Below are positions 34,904-44,373 of a stretch of 64,000 nt of DNA, in pieces (within the stretch, counting starts at the first letter, position 1; every line of letters starts with the position of its first letter). Location of the stretch: contig WVWN01000053.1 in assembly GCA_011773985.1 (NCBI GenBank), positions 79,085 to 143,084 on the forward strand. The letters run 5' to 3'. Source of the stretch: Candidatus Zixiibacteriota bacterium (GTDB lineage: Bacteria > RBG-13-66-14 > B26-G2 > WVWN01). The position numbers and the translations under genes were made by a program. The notes under the pieces are model-generated. The model saw only the letters and a program-made list of their open reading frames with translations, did no database searches and was not told the origin of the DNA.

Positions 34904-36146
34904 CTCTATCGGCCTCCCCGTCGTTCGTTACCGTAACGGCCCGGCGGCCGTCGGCGAAATGCAACGTTAGGTCCTCTCCCACGTTCGTATGCGCCGCACG
35001 CTTCACGGCCCGGCCGTCTCGACTCGCGATATTGTAACCGCGGGCGAGGGTCGCCTCCGGCGAGAGGGCGTGAAAGCCCCGCGCCGCCTCCGCATAGAAG
35101 CTACGGAAAACCTGGAGCGCGGTTCGCGCCGCGCGGGAAGCCCTTCCCGCGTTTTCGTCCACCTGTTGGCGCCTTTCGTCGACACGGCGCGGCACGGCCC
35201 GGAAACCGTACGATCGCTCGAGCGCGACCACCTCTTCACGCCCGACCGCCAGGTAACCTTCTGCCGTCGCGAACGCCGCCCGCCGCATTTCCGCGACCTC
35301 CGCGGCGACGTCCTCCTTGACCGGCACGACGAGCTCCGCGGCCGCGGAAGGCGTCGGAGCGCGTACGTCCGCGGCGAAGTCGGCGAGCGTCCAATCGACT
35401 TCGTGTCCCACCGCCGATACCGTCGGCGTGCGCGCCGCGGCGATAGCCCGCACCGTGGCCTCTTCGTTAAACGCCCATAAGTCCTCGAGCGAACCGCCGC
35501 CGCGACCCACGATGAGTACGTCGGCTAACCGTACCTCGTCGAAGTCCGCAATCGCCTGCGCGATGTCCGCGGCGGCCCCTTCGCCCTGCACTTTTGTCGG
35601 CCGAAGGATTACCGTGATCCCCGGCCACCGGCGCGCGAGAACGTTTTTGATATCGCGGAACGCGGCTCCCGAGGGCGAGGTGACGACGCCCACTCGCCCG
35701 GGGAAGCGCGGTAGTGGCCGCTTGCGCTCTTCGTCGAACAGCCCCTCCGCGGCGAGCTTCTTCTTAAGACGCTCGAGCGCGGCCATTAGCTCGCCCTCGC
35801 CCCGCAACGCGAGAGATGAAACGTAAAGCTGATACGTCCCTTGCGGCGGGTAAACGCCCAACCGCCCGCGCGCAATTACCGCCATGCCGTCGTCGGGGGT
35901 AAAGCGTAGATTCGTATTCCCGGGGTGGAAGAATACGCACCTGAGAAGGGCCGCCTCGTCCTTGAGCGAAAAATACATATGCCGCGACACGTGGTGCTTG
36001 AAATTCGATATCTCGCCCATCACCGCGAGCTCCGCGTCGAAGGCCCCCTCCAACGCGGCCCGGACATCTTCCGTAAGTTCGCTTACGGTATAGACCTCGC
36101 GGCCCCGCGGCATCTCGAACAGCGGGAGTTCTCGTTCGGCATTCAT
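34887..36146 (-). CDS. xseA: Exodeoxyribonuclease VII large subunit
   Basis: The 419 residues have an N-terminal OB-fold (LTEDVRAALEGAFDAELAV, then GEISNFKHHVSRHMYFSLKD). The catalytic core follows, with RVGVVTSPSGAAFRDI, ILIVGRGGGSLEDLWAFNEE-type sequence and SAVGHEVDWTLADF. A coiled-coil and short C-terminal domain (ATLARGYNIA) complete it. Start ATG overlaps the folD stop. All family landmarks are intact. Confidence 0.95.
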   Translation of the reverse strand: MNAERELPLFEMPRGREVYTVSELTEDVRAALEGAFDAELAVMGEISNFKHHVSRHMYFSLKDEAALLRCVFFHPGNTNLRFTPDDGMAVIARGRLGVYPPQGTYQLYVSSLALRGEGELMAALERLKKKLAAEGLFDEERKRPLPRFPGRVGVVTSPSGAAFRDIKNVLARRWPGITVILRPTKVQGEGAAADIAQAIADFDEVRLADVLIVGRGGGSLEDLWAFNEEATVRAIAAARTPTVSAVGHEVDWTLADFAADVRAPTPSAAAELVVPVKEDVAAEVAEMRRAAFATAEGYLAVGREEVVALERSYGFRAVPRRVDERRQQVDENAGRASRAARTALQVFRSFYAEAARGFHALSPEATLARGYNIASRDGRAVKRAAHTNVGEDLTLHFADGRRAVTVTNDGEADRVAQES

Positions 36147-36985
36147 AACGGAACGTGCACCCCCGCCGCCCAGGCTACGTTAACCAATAGCAGCGCGGTC
36201 GTAACCGGCCCCACGCCGCCGCGCGGGGGCGACAGGAGCGAGGCCACGGCCTTAGCCTCGTCGAACGCGACGTCCCCCACAACCGAGCCGTCCTCGGCAT
36301 AATTGAACCCGCAATCGATCACCGCGGCGCCGGCTTTTATCATGTCGCCTTTCACGAGGCCGGCGGAGCCCGCGGCTACGACAAGTACGTCCGCACGCCG
36401 GCAGGCGGCCGCCAGGTCCCTCGTCCTCGTGTGGCAAATCGTAACCGTGGCGTTACGCGCGACGAGCAGCGCGGCTACGGGTTTGCCCACCACCAGCGAC
36501 CTGCCCACTACCACGGCCTCGGCGCCAACGAAGTCGACGCCGTGCGATTCCAGGATATATATTGCCGCGGCCGCGGTCGAGGGGACGAACGCCGGCCGCC
36601 CGGCCCACAGAAGGCCCAACGACGCGCTCGTCTGGCCGTCGACGTCTTTGGCTCCGGATATCTTGTCGGCGAGTTCGGCGTCCGCCTCCCTGCCGGCGAA
36701 GGGCTTTTGGAGTATTACGCCGTTGACGTCCGCCGCGGCGTTCAACTCCGCGATAACGCGGGCCGCGGCCCGAGGTTCCGGCCCGAGCTCGTGGACGACG
36801 ACGCGCACGCCCACGCCCTCGCCCGCCCGCGCCAGCGACCTCGTGTAGGCTGCGGCGGCTTCCTGTCCCCGCGCGAGCACTACCGCCAACGTCGGCGACG
36901 CGCCCGCCTCAGCGGCGGCCGCCTTTATCTTCTCTTTTATCGCCGCGGCTAACGTCTTTCCGTCGACTACGGTCGCGGGGGCCAT
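36143..36985 (-). CDS. folD: FolD-type methylenetetrahydrofolate dehydrogenase, catalytic Lys missing
   Basis: FolD oxidises methylene-THF with NADP and hydrolyses methenyl-THF. The 280 residues keep the nucleotide motif VGRSLVVGKPVAALLV, GFNYAEDGSVVGDV and the KDVDG aspartate. In canonical FolD the tyrosine of the YxxxK motif is followed four residues later by a catalytic lysine essential for the cyclohydrolase. Here the motif is Y47-TRS-L51, so the lysine is leucine, and the usual VQLPLP loop is ILQKPF. The dehydrogenase may remain while the cyclohydrolase is weak or lost; this is inference. It starts 2 bp after the NtrC-type gene. Confidence 0.88.
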   Translation of the reverse strand: MAPATVVDGKTLAAAIKEKIKAAAAEAGASPTLAVVLARGQEAAAAYTRSLARAGEGVGVRVVVHELGPEPRAAARVIAELNAAADVNGVILQKPFAGREADAELADKISGAKDVDGQTSASLGLLWAGRPAFVPSTAAAAIYILESHGVDFVGAEAVVVGRSLVVGKPVAALLVARNATVTICHTRTRDLAAACRRADVLVVAAGSAGLVKGDMIKAGAAVIDCGFNYAEDGSVVGDVAFDEAKAVASLLSPPRGGVGPVTTALLLVNVAWAAGVHVPL

Positions 36986-36987
36986 TT

Positions 36988-38391
36988 TTAATTAATCCCG
37001 TAAGACTTAAGTTTGCGCTGCAACGTCCGTAGCCCTATGCCCAAGACCTTCGCGGCCTTGGTGCGGTTGCCGCCCAATTCTTTTAACGTGGCCTCGATCA
37101 TATAACGTTCGGCGTCGGCCAACTTCATACCTACACGGACGCCGTCGGCCTTGACCTCCTCCACCGACTTGCGCACGTTGGGCGGTATGTCGTCGCGCGT
37201 AAGGCGGTTCGACTGCGCCATCACGGTCATGCTCTCGAGCACGTTCCTCAGTTCTCGGACGTTGCCGGGCCAGTCGTAAGCGCGGAAGAACCAGATGACG
37301 TCGTCGTCGAAGCCCTCGACTTCGAGGTGGTTCTTCTCGTTAAACTCGCGGATGAACGCGTTAACTAGAAGCGGGATGTCCTCGGCCCTCTCTCGAAGCG
37401 GCGGCACCTCGATGGTTACCACTTTCAATCGGTAATACAAATCTTCGCGGAACTCACCCTGCTGAACCTCGTCCTCGAGTTGGACGTTGGTCGCGGCGAT
37501 AAGGCGGACGTCGGCGTGTATGTTTTCCGCACCGCCCACCCGTTGAAAAACGCCGTCCTCGAGGACGCGGAGCAACTTGACCTGGGTAGCCTTCGGGATT
37601 TGGGAAACTTCGTCCAGGAAGAGGGTCCCGCCGTCGGCCTGTTCGAATCGGCCCTTATGCCGCCGCACCGCACCCGTGAACGCCCCCCGTTCGTGGCCGA
37701 ACAGCTCGGACTCGAGGACGCCCTCGGCAAGCGCGGCACAATTGAGCCTCACCAACGGCTTCTCGCGGCGGCGGCTGTTATAATGAACGGAGTCCGCGAT
37801 AAGCTCTTTGCCCGTTCCGCTCTCGCCGTAAATTAGGACCGTCGCGTTTGTGCGCGCTATGCGCGTAATGAGTTCGTATATCCCCTGCATCGGCTTCGAG
37901 CGACCTATGATGCGCTCGAAGGAGTATTTCTCGTAGAGCCGAGTCCGGAGGTCAATATTCTCGAGCTCAAGCCTCCGCCTTTCGAGGGCTTTCTCGACGA
38001 CGCGGCCAAGGCGCTCCGGGTCGACCGGCTTCGTCAGATATTCGTAGGCGCCGCGACGCGTGGCCTCGACCGCGGTCTCGATGGTTCCGAAGCCGGTGAG
38101 GATGATGAACGGCAACGCGGGCCACTTCTCACGCGCCATCATTAGGAAATCCAAGCCGTCCATCCCCGGGATCACCATGTCCGCGACGATGACGTCCACG
38201 ACCTCCCCCTCTAATATTTCAAGGCCGCTGTCAACATCGAAAGCCACGTACGTCTCGTAACCGTCCGCGCGCAGAAGCTCCGCGAGGCTTTCCGCGGCGC
38301 CGCGGTGGTCGTCTACCACCAATATCGCGGCGTTAACGCGCCGGGTTGCCGGCCGCGTTCTCTTAGGAGAAACGATTTCGTTCTTTGCCAT
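36988..38391 (-). CDS. NtrC-type sigma54-dependent response regulator
   Basis: The 467-residue regulator has a receiver domain with phospho-acceptor Asp71 (VADMVIPGMDG). Its AAA+ domain has GESGTGKE as Walker A, GAFTGA for sigma54 contact and GGTLFLDEV as Walker B. The C-terminal Fis-type helix-turn-helix ends LGIGLRTLQRKLKSYGIN. It activates sigma54 promoters on phosphorylation. No histidine kinase gene adjoins it, so the partner kinase and targets are unknown. A strong promoter at 38403-38431 would make its mRNA nearly leaderless. Confidence 0.93.
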   Translation of the reverse strand: MAKNEIVSPKRTRPATRRVNAAILVVDDHRGAAESLAELLRADGYETYVAFDVDSGLEILEGEVVDVIVADMVIPGMDGLDFLMMAREKWPALPFIILTGFGTIETAVEATRRGAYEYLTKPVDPERLGRVVEKALERRRLELENIDLRTRLYEKYSFERIIGRSKPMQGIYELITRIARTNATVLIYGESGTGKELIADSVHYNSRRREKPLVRLNCAALAEGVLESELFGHERGAFTGAVRRHKGRFEQADGGTLFLDEVSQIPKATQVKLLRVLEDGVFQRVGGAENIHADVRLIAATNVQLEDEVQQGEFREDLYYRLKVVTIEVPPLRERAEDIPLLVNAFIREFNEKNHLEVEGFDDDVIWFFRAYDWPGNVRELRNVLESMTVMAQSNRLTRDDIPPNVRKSVEEVKADGVRVGMKLADAERYMIEATLKELGGNRTKAAKVLGIGLRTLQRKLKSYGIN

Positions 38392-38402
38392 ACGAACTCC
38401 GG

Positions 38403-38431
38403 ATTATAACTTAATCTTTAAGGCTTTTCAA
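38403..38431 (-). promoter_or_regulatory. Sigma70-type promoter of the regulator/folD operon
   Basis: On the minus strand TTGAAA (38431-38426) and TATAAT (38408-38403) are 17 bp apart. The -10 box ends only 11 bp before the ATG at 38391, so the transcript would have a leader of about 5 nt and the GGAG before the ATG would be partly absent. Confidence 0.65.
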
Positions 38432-38438
38432 ATTGCGA

Positions 38439-40538
38439 TTAATTTTTCGCCTCGAGTTTGCCCATAGGGGTGCCGCCGAGCGCGAGGTAGTCGCGATAAG
38501 CCGCGTCCGCAGCCGCGCCGTCCCCCAAGTTTAAATAACAACCAACCAAATACGAGAGGACCTGAAGCGACCGCGGCGAAACCCTACGTTCGGCTTCCAG
38601 CTCACGCGCGGCCGCCGCCGCCTCGCCGCGCACGAAGTAATATTTTCCCAGCAAGAGGTGTGCCCCCGCGACCGTCGGCTCGAGCGCGATTGCGCGGCGC
38701 GCGGCCGCCACGCCCTCCTCGAATTCACCCGTCTCCATTAAAACCGAGGCGTAACGCGCGAGGGCGCGCGCGTCGCGGGGCACCAGCGTCAGAAGGCGAC
38801 GGTACGCTTCCGCCCCGGCGGCGAAGTCTCGCCCTTTGACGTGACATTCCGCAAGTAGCCGCCAAGCGTCGACGTACGCCGGGAAGGTGTCTACCGCGGT
38901 CTCGAGCAGCGGGATTGCGAGGCGGCATTTGTCGCGGCTTGCCAGGTTCGCGGCGAGGAAGTAGTTGGTCTCCGCGTCGAGGGGGTCGATATCAAGCGAT
39001 TTTAAATAATAATAGCTCGCAAGGTCGTCGCGCCCTTGCCGGTCGTAAACCAGGCCCAGGTAGCCGAGGGCGTAGGCGTTGTTGTCCTTATAGCTGAGCG
39101 CGGTGCGGAAATGTGTCGCCGCCTTTTCCAGATCGCCTTGGACGAGGTAATAGGTGCCGTAATTGAAATACGATTGCGTCGCAATACCGTCACGGTCGCA
39201 GCCTACCCCCGGCAGCCACGCGAAAACGAGCAACGAAGCGGCGGCAGCTAGCGCGAGGCCGGCCGACCCCCAACGTCGACGCCGCCAATCATCCCATATG
39301 CGCGAGACGCCGTACCCGGCGGCGACGGCGAGAGCCGGCGCGAGCGGCAACCGATACCAATCAACCACGAAGAAGAGTATTACCGATAACGCCACCGCGA
39401 GAAAAAATATCGCGAGCGCTCGCCGGCCCGGCGGCCCGCCCCGCCACCCGAGCGCCAAACCCACGGTCCCGAGGGCGAACAAAAGGCCGTAATACGGGAT
39501 AGGGACGCGGTGGAGGACCGAGAAGTTACGGCGGAAGCCGAAATCCGCGTTGAGCGTAACCTCGTAGTTATTGGTCAGGAGCGAGAGTTTCCGGCCGTAA
39601 AGGAGCGCCGCGTCGCCCGGATTACGTACGAGGTACCCCAAGCCGCGCCTAAGCCACCATCGCGACGCCTCCGCCGCCGTGAGCCGCCGCCCGACCGCGC
39701 CCTCGGCCAGCGCTCGCGTCTGGATTTCGTTTAACGCCTCCGGCCGACCGACGGTTCCGCGTGGGGCCATAAACGAACCGGGCGCATCGCGATTGTTGCC
39801 GATGAAAAAGTTGACGCCCCCCTGCGACGAAATGACGACCCACTCGTCGGCCGCGATTTTATTCCGCGCCGTCGCCGCGCCCACGACCAAGATTACGGGG
39901 ACGGCAAAAACGGCTACCGCGCGCCACGCCGTACCCCGGCGCAACAGCGGCCATAGCGCCAGCGCCGGTACGAACAGCAATAAATTGGGACGCGCGAGCG
40001 CCGCGCCGCCGAAGAGCGCGCCCGCTACCGCCGCGGCCAAGGCCCAACGGCGCCCGAACTCGAGCGCCACGGCCAATAACAACAACGCCCCCGTGACTAA
40101 AAAGAGCGTCATCGACCCTGGCAAGATTTGCGTATCGAAGAAGATCGCCGGCAGGTAGACCGCCCAGACGCCGCCCGCGACCGCAGCGGCGACGTCGCCG
40201 AAAAGGCGCCGCGCCAGTACGTAAACCAGCGCCGCCGTCGCCGCGCCTAAAAAGAGTTGAACCAAAATTACGCCGTAAAGGTGAACGCCGAACAATTTGT
40301 ATGCGGCCGCGAGGAAGAACGCGTACGCCGGCCCTATGTAGTACGACCCCGGCGTGCCAACGCCCCCAGTAATATCTACCGCCCAGTTGTGGTATAAGGA
40401 CGCGTCGGGGACGGCGTCGACGTACGTCATTAGCGGGTCGTCGCGCGCCGTCAGGAAATAGACGAGGCGAAACGCCAACGCCGCCAGGAAAATTATCGCC
40501 GGCCCGGGGCCGCCAATTTTACGCAAAACCGCCTTCAT
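38439..40538 (-). CDS. Membrane glycosyltransferase (GT39/ArnT-like) with TPR domain
   Basis: A 699-residue protein. Residues 1 to about 455 form 10-12 membrane segments with the early loop motif DAVPDASLYHNWA, which has the acidic residues expected in GT-C enzymes using polyprenyl-phosphate sugars. From about 455 to the end there are tandem tetratricopeptide repeats (AYALGYLGLVYDRQGRDDLA and similar), probably on the periplasmic side. It may glycosylate proteins or lipids. It is first in a minus-strand run continuing to 30005, though the regulator gene downstream has its own promoter. Confidence 0.85.
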   Translation of the reverse strand: MKAVLRKIGGPGPAIIFLAALAFRLVYFLTARDDPLMTYVDAVPDASLYHNWAVDITGGVGTPGSYYIGPAYAFFLAAAYKLFGVHLYGVILVQLFLGAATAALVYVLARRLFGDVAAAVAGGVWAVYLPAIFFDTQILPGSMTLFLVTGALLLLAVALEFGRRWALAAAVAGALFGGAALARPNLLLFVPALALWPLLRRGTAWRAVAVFAVPVILVVGAATARNKIAADEWVVISSQGGVNFFIGNNRDAPGSFMAPRGTVGRPEALNEIQTRALAEGAVGRRLTAAEASRWWLRRGLGYLVRNPGDAALLYGRKLSLLTNNYEVTLNADFGFRRNFSVLHRVPIPYYGLLFALGTVGLALGWRGGPPGRRALAIFFLAVALSVILFFVVDWYRLPLAPALAVAAGYGVSRIWDDWRRRRWGSAGLALAAAASLLVFAWLPGVGCDRDGIATQSYFNYGTYYLVQGDLEKAATHFRTALSYKDNNAYALGYLGLVYDRQGRDDLASYYYLKSLDIDPLDAETNYFLAANLASRDKCRLAIPLLETAVDTFPAYVDAWRLLAECHVKGRDFAAGAEAYRRLLTLVPRDARALARYASVLMETGEFEEGVAAARRAIALEPTVAGAHLLLGKYYFVRGEAAAAARELEAERRVSPRSLQVLSYLVGCYLNLGDGAAADAAYRDYLALGGTPMGKLEAKN

Positions 40539-40580
40539 CTACCGCCGATAAAAAAACGCGCCACGTCAAAATGGCCCCTA

Positions 40581-40609
40581 ATCATAATACTCCACGGCTT
40601 TTTTGTCAA
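40581..40609 (-). promoter_or_regulatory. Sigma70-type promoter of the GT39-TPR gene
   Basis: On the minus strand a perfect TTGACA (40609-40604) and TATGAT (40586-40581) are 17 bp apart. The start point would be near 40574, about 36 nt before the ATG. Confidence 0.7.
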
Positions 40610-40753
40610 TAACTTGTTGAGAACCGCCGCCCGGGCGAGCCGTTTGGGCCGGGCCGCGAGCCGCGAATCCCGGGATTTTGCTTGCCCGGCTTTATTTTTT
40701 AATTTAAAATCCTTCCGCGTAGGCCGCGGGTAAAACGCGGAACCGGATTCGAG

Positions 40754-41659
40754 ATGAAAAAATGGATAGTGGCGATAAGGGCACCGTTCTTCACGGCCTC
40801 CGTCGCGCCCGCGCTCGTCGGCGTCGCCGTCGCCTTCTACGAGGGTTACGCCGTCCACTGGTGGCATGCCGCGCTCACGCTCGTAGGGTTGTTGGCGATT
40901 CACGGCGGGACCAACCTAGCCAACGACTACTTCGACCACGTGACGCGCGACGACTGGGTCAACGTAACGCCGACGCCTTTCTCGGGCGGCTCGCGCGTCA
41001 TCCAGGAGGGCGTAATTTCGCCGCGGGCGATATTCATATATTCTCTGGCCTGCTTCGCGGTAGGAATAGCCTGCGGCTTATACCTCTGGCGCGTGACCCC
41101 CGGCAACGTCGTCCTGTGGTTGGGCCTGGTCGGTGTCGCCTCGGGGTCGCTGTACACGGCGGTTCCCGTGGCCATCGGCTACCGCGGCGTGGGCGAGCTT
41201 TTCGTGGGTCTAAACTTCGGGCCGCTCGCGGTCCTCGGCACCCATTACGTCCAGGCGGGGCACCTGTCGCCGACGGCGCTTATGGCGTCGGTGCCGGTCG
41301 GCCTTCTGATAGCCGCGGTCCTCTACGTAAACGAGTTCCCGGACTACGAGGCCGATAAACAGGTAAATAAGAAAACGCTGATCGTGATATTCGGGCCGGA
41401 GCGCGCGCGTTACGGTTATGTAATATTAATCGCGCTGACGTACGCGGCCGTCGCGGCCTTCGTCGCCTTTGGCGGCCTCCCGGCCTGGGCGCTGCTCGGC
41501 CTCTTGACGCTGCCGCTCGCGGCCAAGGCGGCAACGGTGCTGATGCGGCATTACCGCGAACCGTATCAGCTAATACCGGCGAATGTGCTGACGATCGTCG
41601 TTCACTTCGGGACGGGGATTTTATTGTCCGTGGGCTTGGCGCTCGGGCGCGCGGCTTAG
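40754..41659 (+). CDS. UbiA-family prenyltransferase (MenA-like)
   Basis: The 301-residue integral membrane protein has about nine hydrophobic segments. The two Asp-rich motifs of the UbiA family are present: GGTNLANDYFDHVTRDD near residue 55 and NEFPDYEADKQVNKKTL near 195. The sequence PTPFSGGSRVIQEG between them is typical of the MenA-like branch that attaches a prenyl chain to 1,4-dihydroxy-2-naphthoate. Other men genes are not present, so menaquinone synthesis is only a likely role. Its stop directly abuts the stop of the convergent MFS gene, with no terminator visible between them. Confidence 0.85.
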   Translation: MKKWIVAIRAPFFTASVAPALVGVAVAFYEGYAVHWWHAALTLVGLLAIHGGTNLANDYFDHVTRDDWVNVTPTPFSGGSRVIQEGVISPRAIFIYSLACFAVGIACGLYLWRVTPGNVVLWLGLVGVASGSLYTAVPVAIGYRGVGELFVGLNFGPLAVLGTHYVQAGHLSPTALMASVPVGLLIAAVLYVNEFPDYEADKQVNKKTLIVIFGPERARYGYVILIALTYAAVAAFVAFGGLPAWALLGLLTLPLAAKAATVLMRHYREPYQLIPANVLTIVVHFGTGILLSVGLALGRAA

Positions 41660-42949
41660 TCAGCTCGTGCGGGCCCCGCCCACGACGAGGGACGGCGTCA
41701 CGCCGGCGTCGCGGGGCTCGAGCAAGCGGCGCGTGAACCAAAGGGAGAGGACGGCTAAGGCCACGGCGAGACCGTAGAGGACGTCGTAGCTCGAGTATTT
41801 CAATATAAAGCCGCCGCCTATCGCCGCGAGGGTCGCGAGGCCGCTGACGGTATTGTTGAAGCCGACGTAAACGGGGCGGAGGTCGCCCGGGGCGATGTCG
41901 ATTACGTAGTTGATGTTGCCGAACTCGGCGCCGGACCAGCCGAAGCCGACGAGGAAGAACAGGCCGTAGAATAAAAATACGCCGCCCCATTCCGCGCGGG
42001 CCGATAAAAAATATAGGAGCGGGGGTAAAATAGTCAGGAGCGCGCCGCCGCGTACGAGCAAGCGGTTGCCGCGCCGGCTCGAGAGGTATCCCCAGAGCAA
42101 GTTGGAGGCGACGGTCCCGGCCATCAGCGCCGCGAGAAAGGGGCCGGCCGCGGGCGCGCCCAGGCCCAGCTTCCACATCGCGAGGCCGATATAGAACGGG
42201 ACGCCCAAGCGGCTCAAGCAAATAAATACGCGGGAGGTTACGAAGCGGCGGTAGTTGGCGTCCGAGCGCAGCAGGGCGAAGCCGGCTTCGACGGTCTGGA
42301 GGAAGGAATGCCTTTCGGCCACGGCCTCGCCCTCCGGCTCGCGGCTGAGAGACATCGCGAGGAGCGCGAGCGCGCTGAAGGCCGCGGCGACGGCAAAGAG
42401 GATGCCGTACGACGTGGGAAAAGGCAGCGCCCGTAAGACCGGGCCGACGAACAGAATGCCCGTAAGCACGGCCAGGACGCCGCCGCCGAAACGACGCACC
42501 GTAAATAAAACGCCGCGCCCCCGCGAGGATATCGTCTTGCCGACGACGTCCATGAAGGGGGGGCCCGCGAGGCCGCCCGCGAAGTGGAGCGCGCCGTACG
42601 CGACGAGGAAGCCGACGAGGAGACCCGGCCCCGGCGCGAGGACGAACGGCAGCGCGGCAAGGGCGGCGACGACGCCGCCGCGGGCGACGGCGGTAGCGCG
42701 GTAGAAGGGCAACTTACGGCGCAGGTGCAGGACGCGGGAGGCGGCGAAGAGTTGCGGCAGCGGCCAGCATATCGCGTCCAATTGCCCCGCGACCGCGACC
42801 CACACCGGGTTGGCCGTTAGCGCGCCCACGAACGCCGGGACCACCGTCGCCGGGTTGAAGACGGCGAAAAATATATGGAAAATTACGCCGTTGACGGCGG
42901 CGCAAGCGAAGTTCCAGCGGTGGTGGGGAGCGTTTTCCGCGGCGGCCAT
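41660..42949 (-). CDS. MFS transporter
   Basis: A 429-residue membrane protein with about twelve hydrophobic segments in two halves and a charged central loop ([17 protein letters not shown]). Major facilitator proteins move small solutes by proton coupling; nothing in the sequence names the solute. The TAGATT -10 box ends 8 bp before the ATG, so the mRNA is probably leaderless. It is transcribed divergently from serS. Confidence 0.85.
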   Translation of the reverse strand: MAAAENAPHHRWNFACAAVNGVIFHIFFAVFNPATVVPAFVGALTANPVWVAVAGQLDAICWPLPQLFAASRVLHLRRKLPFYRATAVARGGVVAALAALPFVLAPGPGLLVGFLVAYGALHFAGGLAGPPFMDVVGKTISSRGRGVLFTVRRFGGGVLAVLTGILFVGPVLRALPFPTSYGILFAVAAAFSALALLAMSLSREPEGEAVAERHSFLQTVEAGFALLRSDANYRRFVTSRVFICLSRLGVPFYIGLAMWKLGLGAPAAGPFLAALMAGTVASNLLWGYLSSRRGNRLLVRGGALLTILPPLLYFLSARAEWGGVFLFYGLFFLVGFGWSGAEFGNINYVIDIAPGDLRPVYVGFNNTVSGLATLAAIGGGFILKYSSYDVLYGLAVALAVLSLWFTRRLLEPRDAGVTPSLVVGGARTS

Positions 42950-42957
42950 TAGCGTGT

Positions 42958-42986
42958 AATCTAACCGAACGCGCGGCCTTTGTCAA
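42958..42986 (-). promoter_or_regulatory. Sigma70-type promoter of the MFS gene
   Basis: On the minus strand TTGACA (42986-42981) and TAGATT (42963-42958) are 17 bp apart. Transcription would begin about 2 nt before the ATG at 42949, giving a leaderless message. Confidence 0.65.
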
Positions 42987-43014
42987 GCGCCGCGTGACGC
43001 GGCGACCGAAGGTT

Positions 43015-44334
43015 ATGCTGGATTTAAAATTTATCGAGGAAAACGAAAAGCGTGTGCGGGAAATGCTCGAGGCGCGCGGCGTCGAGTTCGACCTGGACAA
43101 GGTCTTGGACCTCGCGGCGCGGCGCCGGGAAACTATAGCCAGCGTAGAGGCCAAAAGGGCCGAGCAAAATAAGACGAGTAAAAAAATAGGCGAATTAGCC
43201 GAAAAAATAGCTCACCCGGCGCGTTTTGAAATTAGCGAAAAAGAATTAAAAACCCTTAAAAAAGAAAAAGAAGAAGCGCTGGAACGAGCCGAAGAAGTTA
43301 AAAAATCGCTCGGCGAACTCGAACCCGAACTGTCTGCAATCGAGGCCGAGCTTCACAACCTACTCCTTTATTTACCCAACGTCCACGACCCCTCGGTCCC
43401 CGTCGGGCCGGACGAGACGTACAACGAGATACGGCGCGTAGGCCGGGAGCCGCGCGAGTTCGACTTCCCGCCGCGACCCCACTGGGAGCTGGGCGAGATG
43501 CTCGGCGTCGTCGACCAGGAACGCGCGGTAAAAATCGCGGGCGCGCGCTTCGCGATGACGGTCGGCGCCGGCGCCCGAATGGAACGGGCCTTGCAAAATT
43601 TGATGTTGGACGAGGCGGCTAAGCGGGGTTACGAGGAAGTAATAGTCCCCTTTATGGTCCTCGGCTCGACGATGGAAGGAACGGGCCAGCTTCCCAAGTT
43701 CGCGGCCGAAATGTACAAGCTCGACGGCGAGGACATGTGGCTCATCCCGACCGCCGAGGTCCCCGTCACCAACCTCCACCGCGACGAGATACTGACGGCG
43801 GACGAGTTGCCGATAAAGTACGCGGCGTTCACGCCCTGCTTCCGGCGCGAGGCCGGCGCGCCCGGCCGCGACACGCGCGGCATGATACGCGTCCACCAGT
43901 TCCTCAAAGTCGAACTGGTCAAGATCGTCCACCCCGATAATTCCTACGACGAGCTGGAGAGCCTCGTCGCCGACGCGGCGCACGTCCTCGACATGCTCGA
44001 GCTTCCCTATCGCGAGGCGGTCCTCAGCACCGGCGACCTGGGCTTCGGCGCCACCAAGTGCGTCGACCTCGAGGTCTGGATACCGACCGAGGAGAAGTAC
44101 CGCGAGATCTCGAGCTGCTCCAACTACGAGGCGTTCCAGGCGCGCCGCATGAACACGCGCTTCCGCCCCAAGAAGGGGGCGAAGCCCGAATTTGTCCACA
44201 CGCTCAACGGCTCCGGCCTCGCTATAGGGCGGACGGTTGTGGCGATTTTAGAAAATTTCCAAAACGCCGACGGCTCCGTAACGATACCCGACGCGCTCCG
44301 GCCCTATATGGACGGCCTGGAGAAGATAACGTAA
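43015..44334 (+). CDS. serS: Seryl-tRNA synthetase
   Basis: Charges tRNA-Ser and tRNA-Sec with serine, so it also supplies the first step of selenocysteine synthesis needed by the hdrA genes. The 439-residue protein has the N-terminal coiled-coil arm (about 30-105) and the class II core with [36 protein letters not shown] and [13 protein letters not shown] 43015 ([14 protein letters not shown]) is the usual serS start; the frame is open to a GTG at 42994 without a ribosome site. A GC-rich palindrome (44336-44353) with only three Ts follows. Confidence 0.97.
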   Translation: MLDLKFIEENEKRVREMLEARGVEFDLDKVLDLAARRRETIASVEAKRAEQNKTSKKIGELAEKIAHPARFEISEKELKTLKKEKEEALERAEEVKKSLGELEPELSAIEAELHNLLLYLPNVHDPSVPVGPDETYNEIRRVGREPREFDFPPRPHWELGEMLGVVDQERAVKIAGARFAMTVGAGARMERALQNLMLDEAAKRGYEEVIVPFMVLGSTMEGTGQLPKFAAEMYKLDGEDMWLIPTAEVPVTNLHRDEILTADELPIKYAAFTPCFRREAGAPGRDTRGMIRVHQFLKVELVKIVHPDNSYDELESLVADAAHVLDMLELPYREAVLSTGDLGFGATKCVDLEVWIPTEEKYREISSCSNYEAFQARRMNTRFRPKKGAKPEFVHTLNGSGLAIGRTVVAILENFQNADGSVTIPDALRPYMDGLEKIT

Positions 44335-44373
44335 CGGCCGCGGCGCCGCGGCCTTTGAGATACGGAGGGGCTT

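Noticed and set aside
40648..40690. Inverted repeat GCCGGGC...GCCCGGC followed by TTTATTTTTT before the prenyltransferase gene
   Set aside because: It resembles a terminator, but no plus-strand gene precedes it and the 29-base loop is long. It could be a leader structure, but I cannot support that.
44336..44353. GC-rich palindrome after serS as a terminator
   Set aside because: Only three Ts follow, and yebC-comEC continue closely downstream, so it is more likely to be read through.
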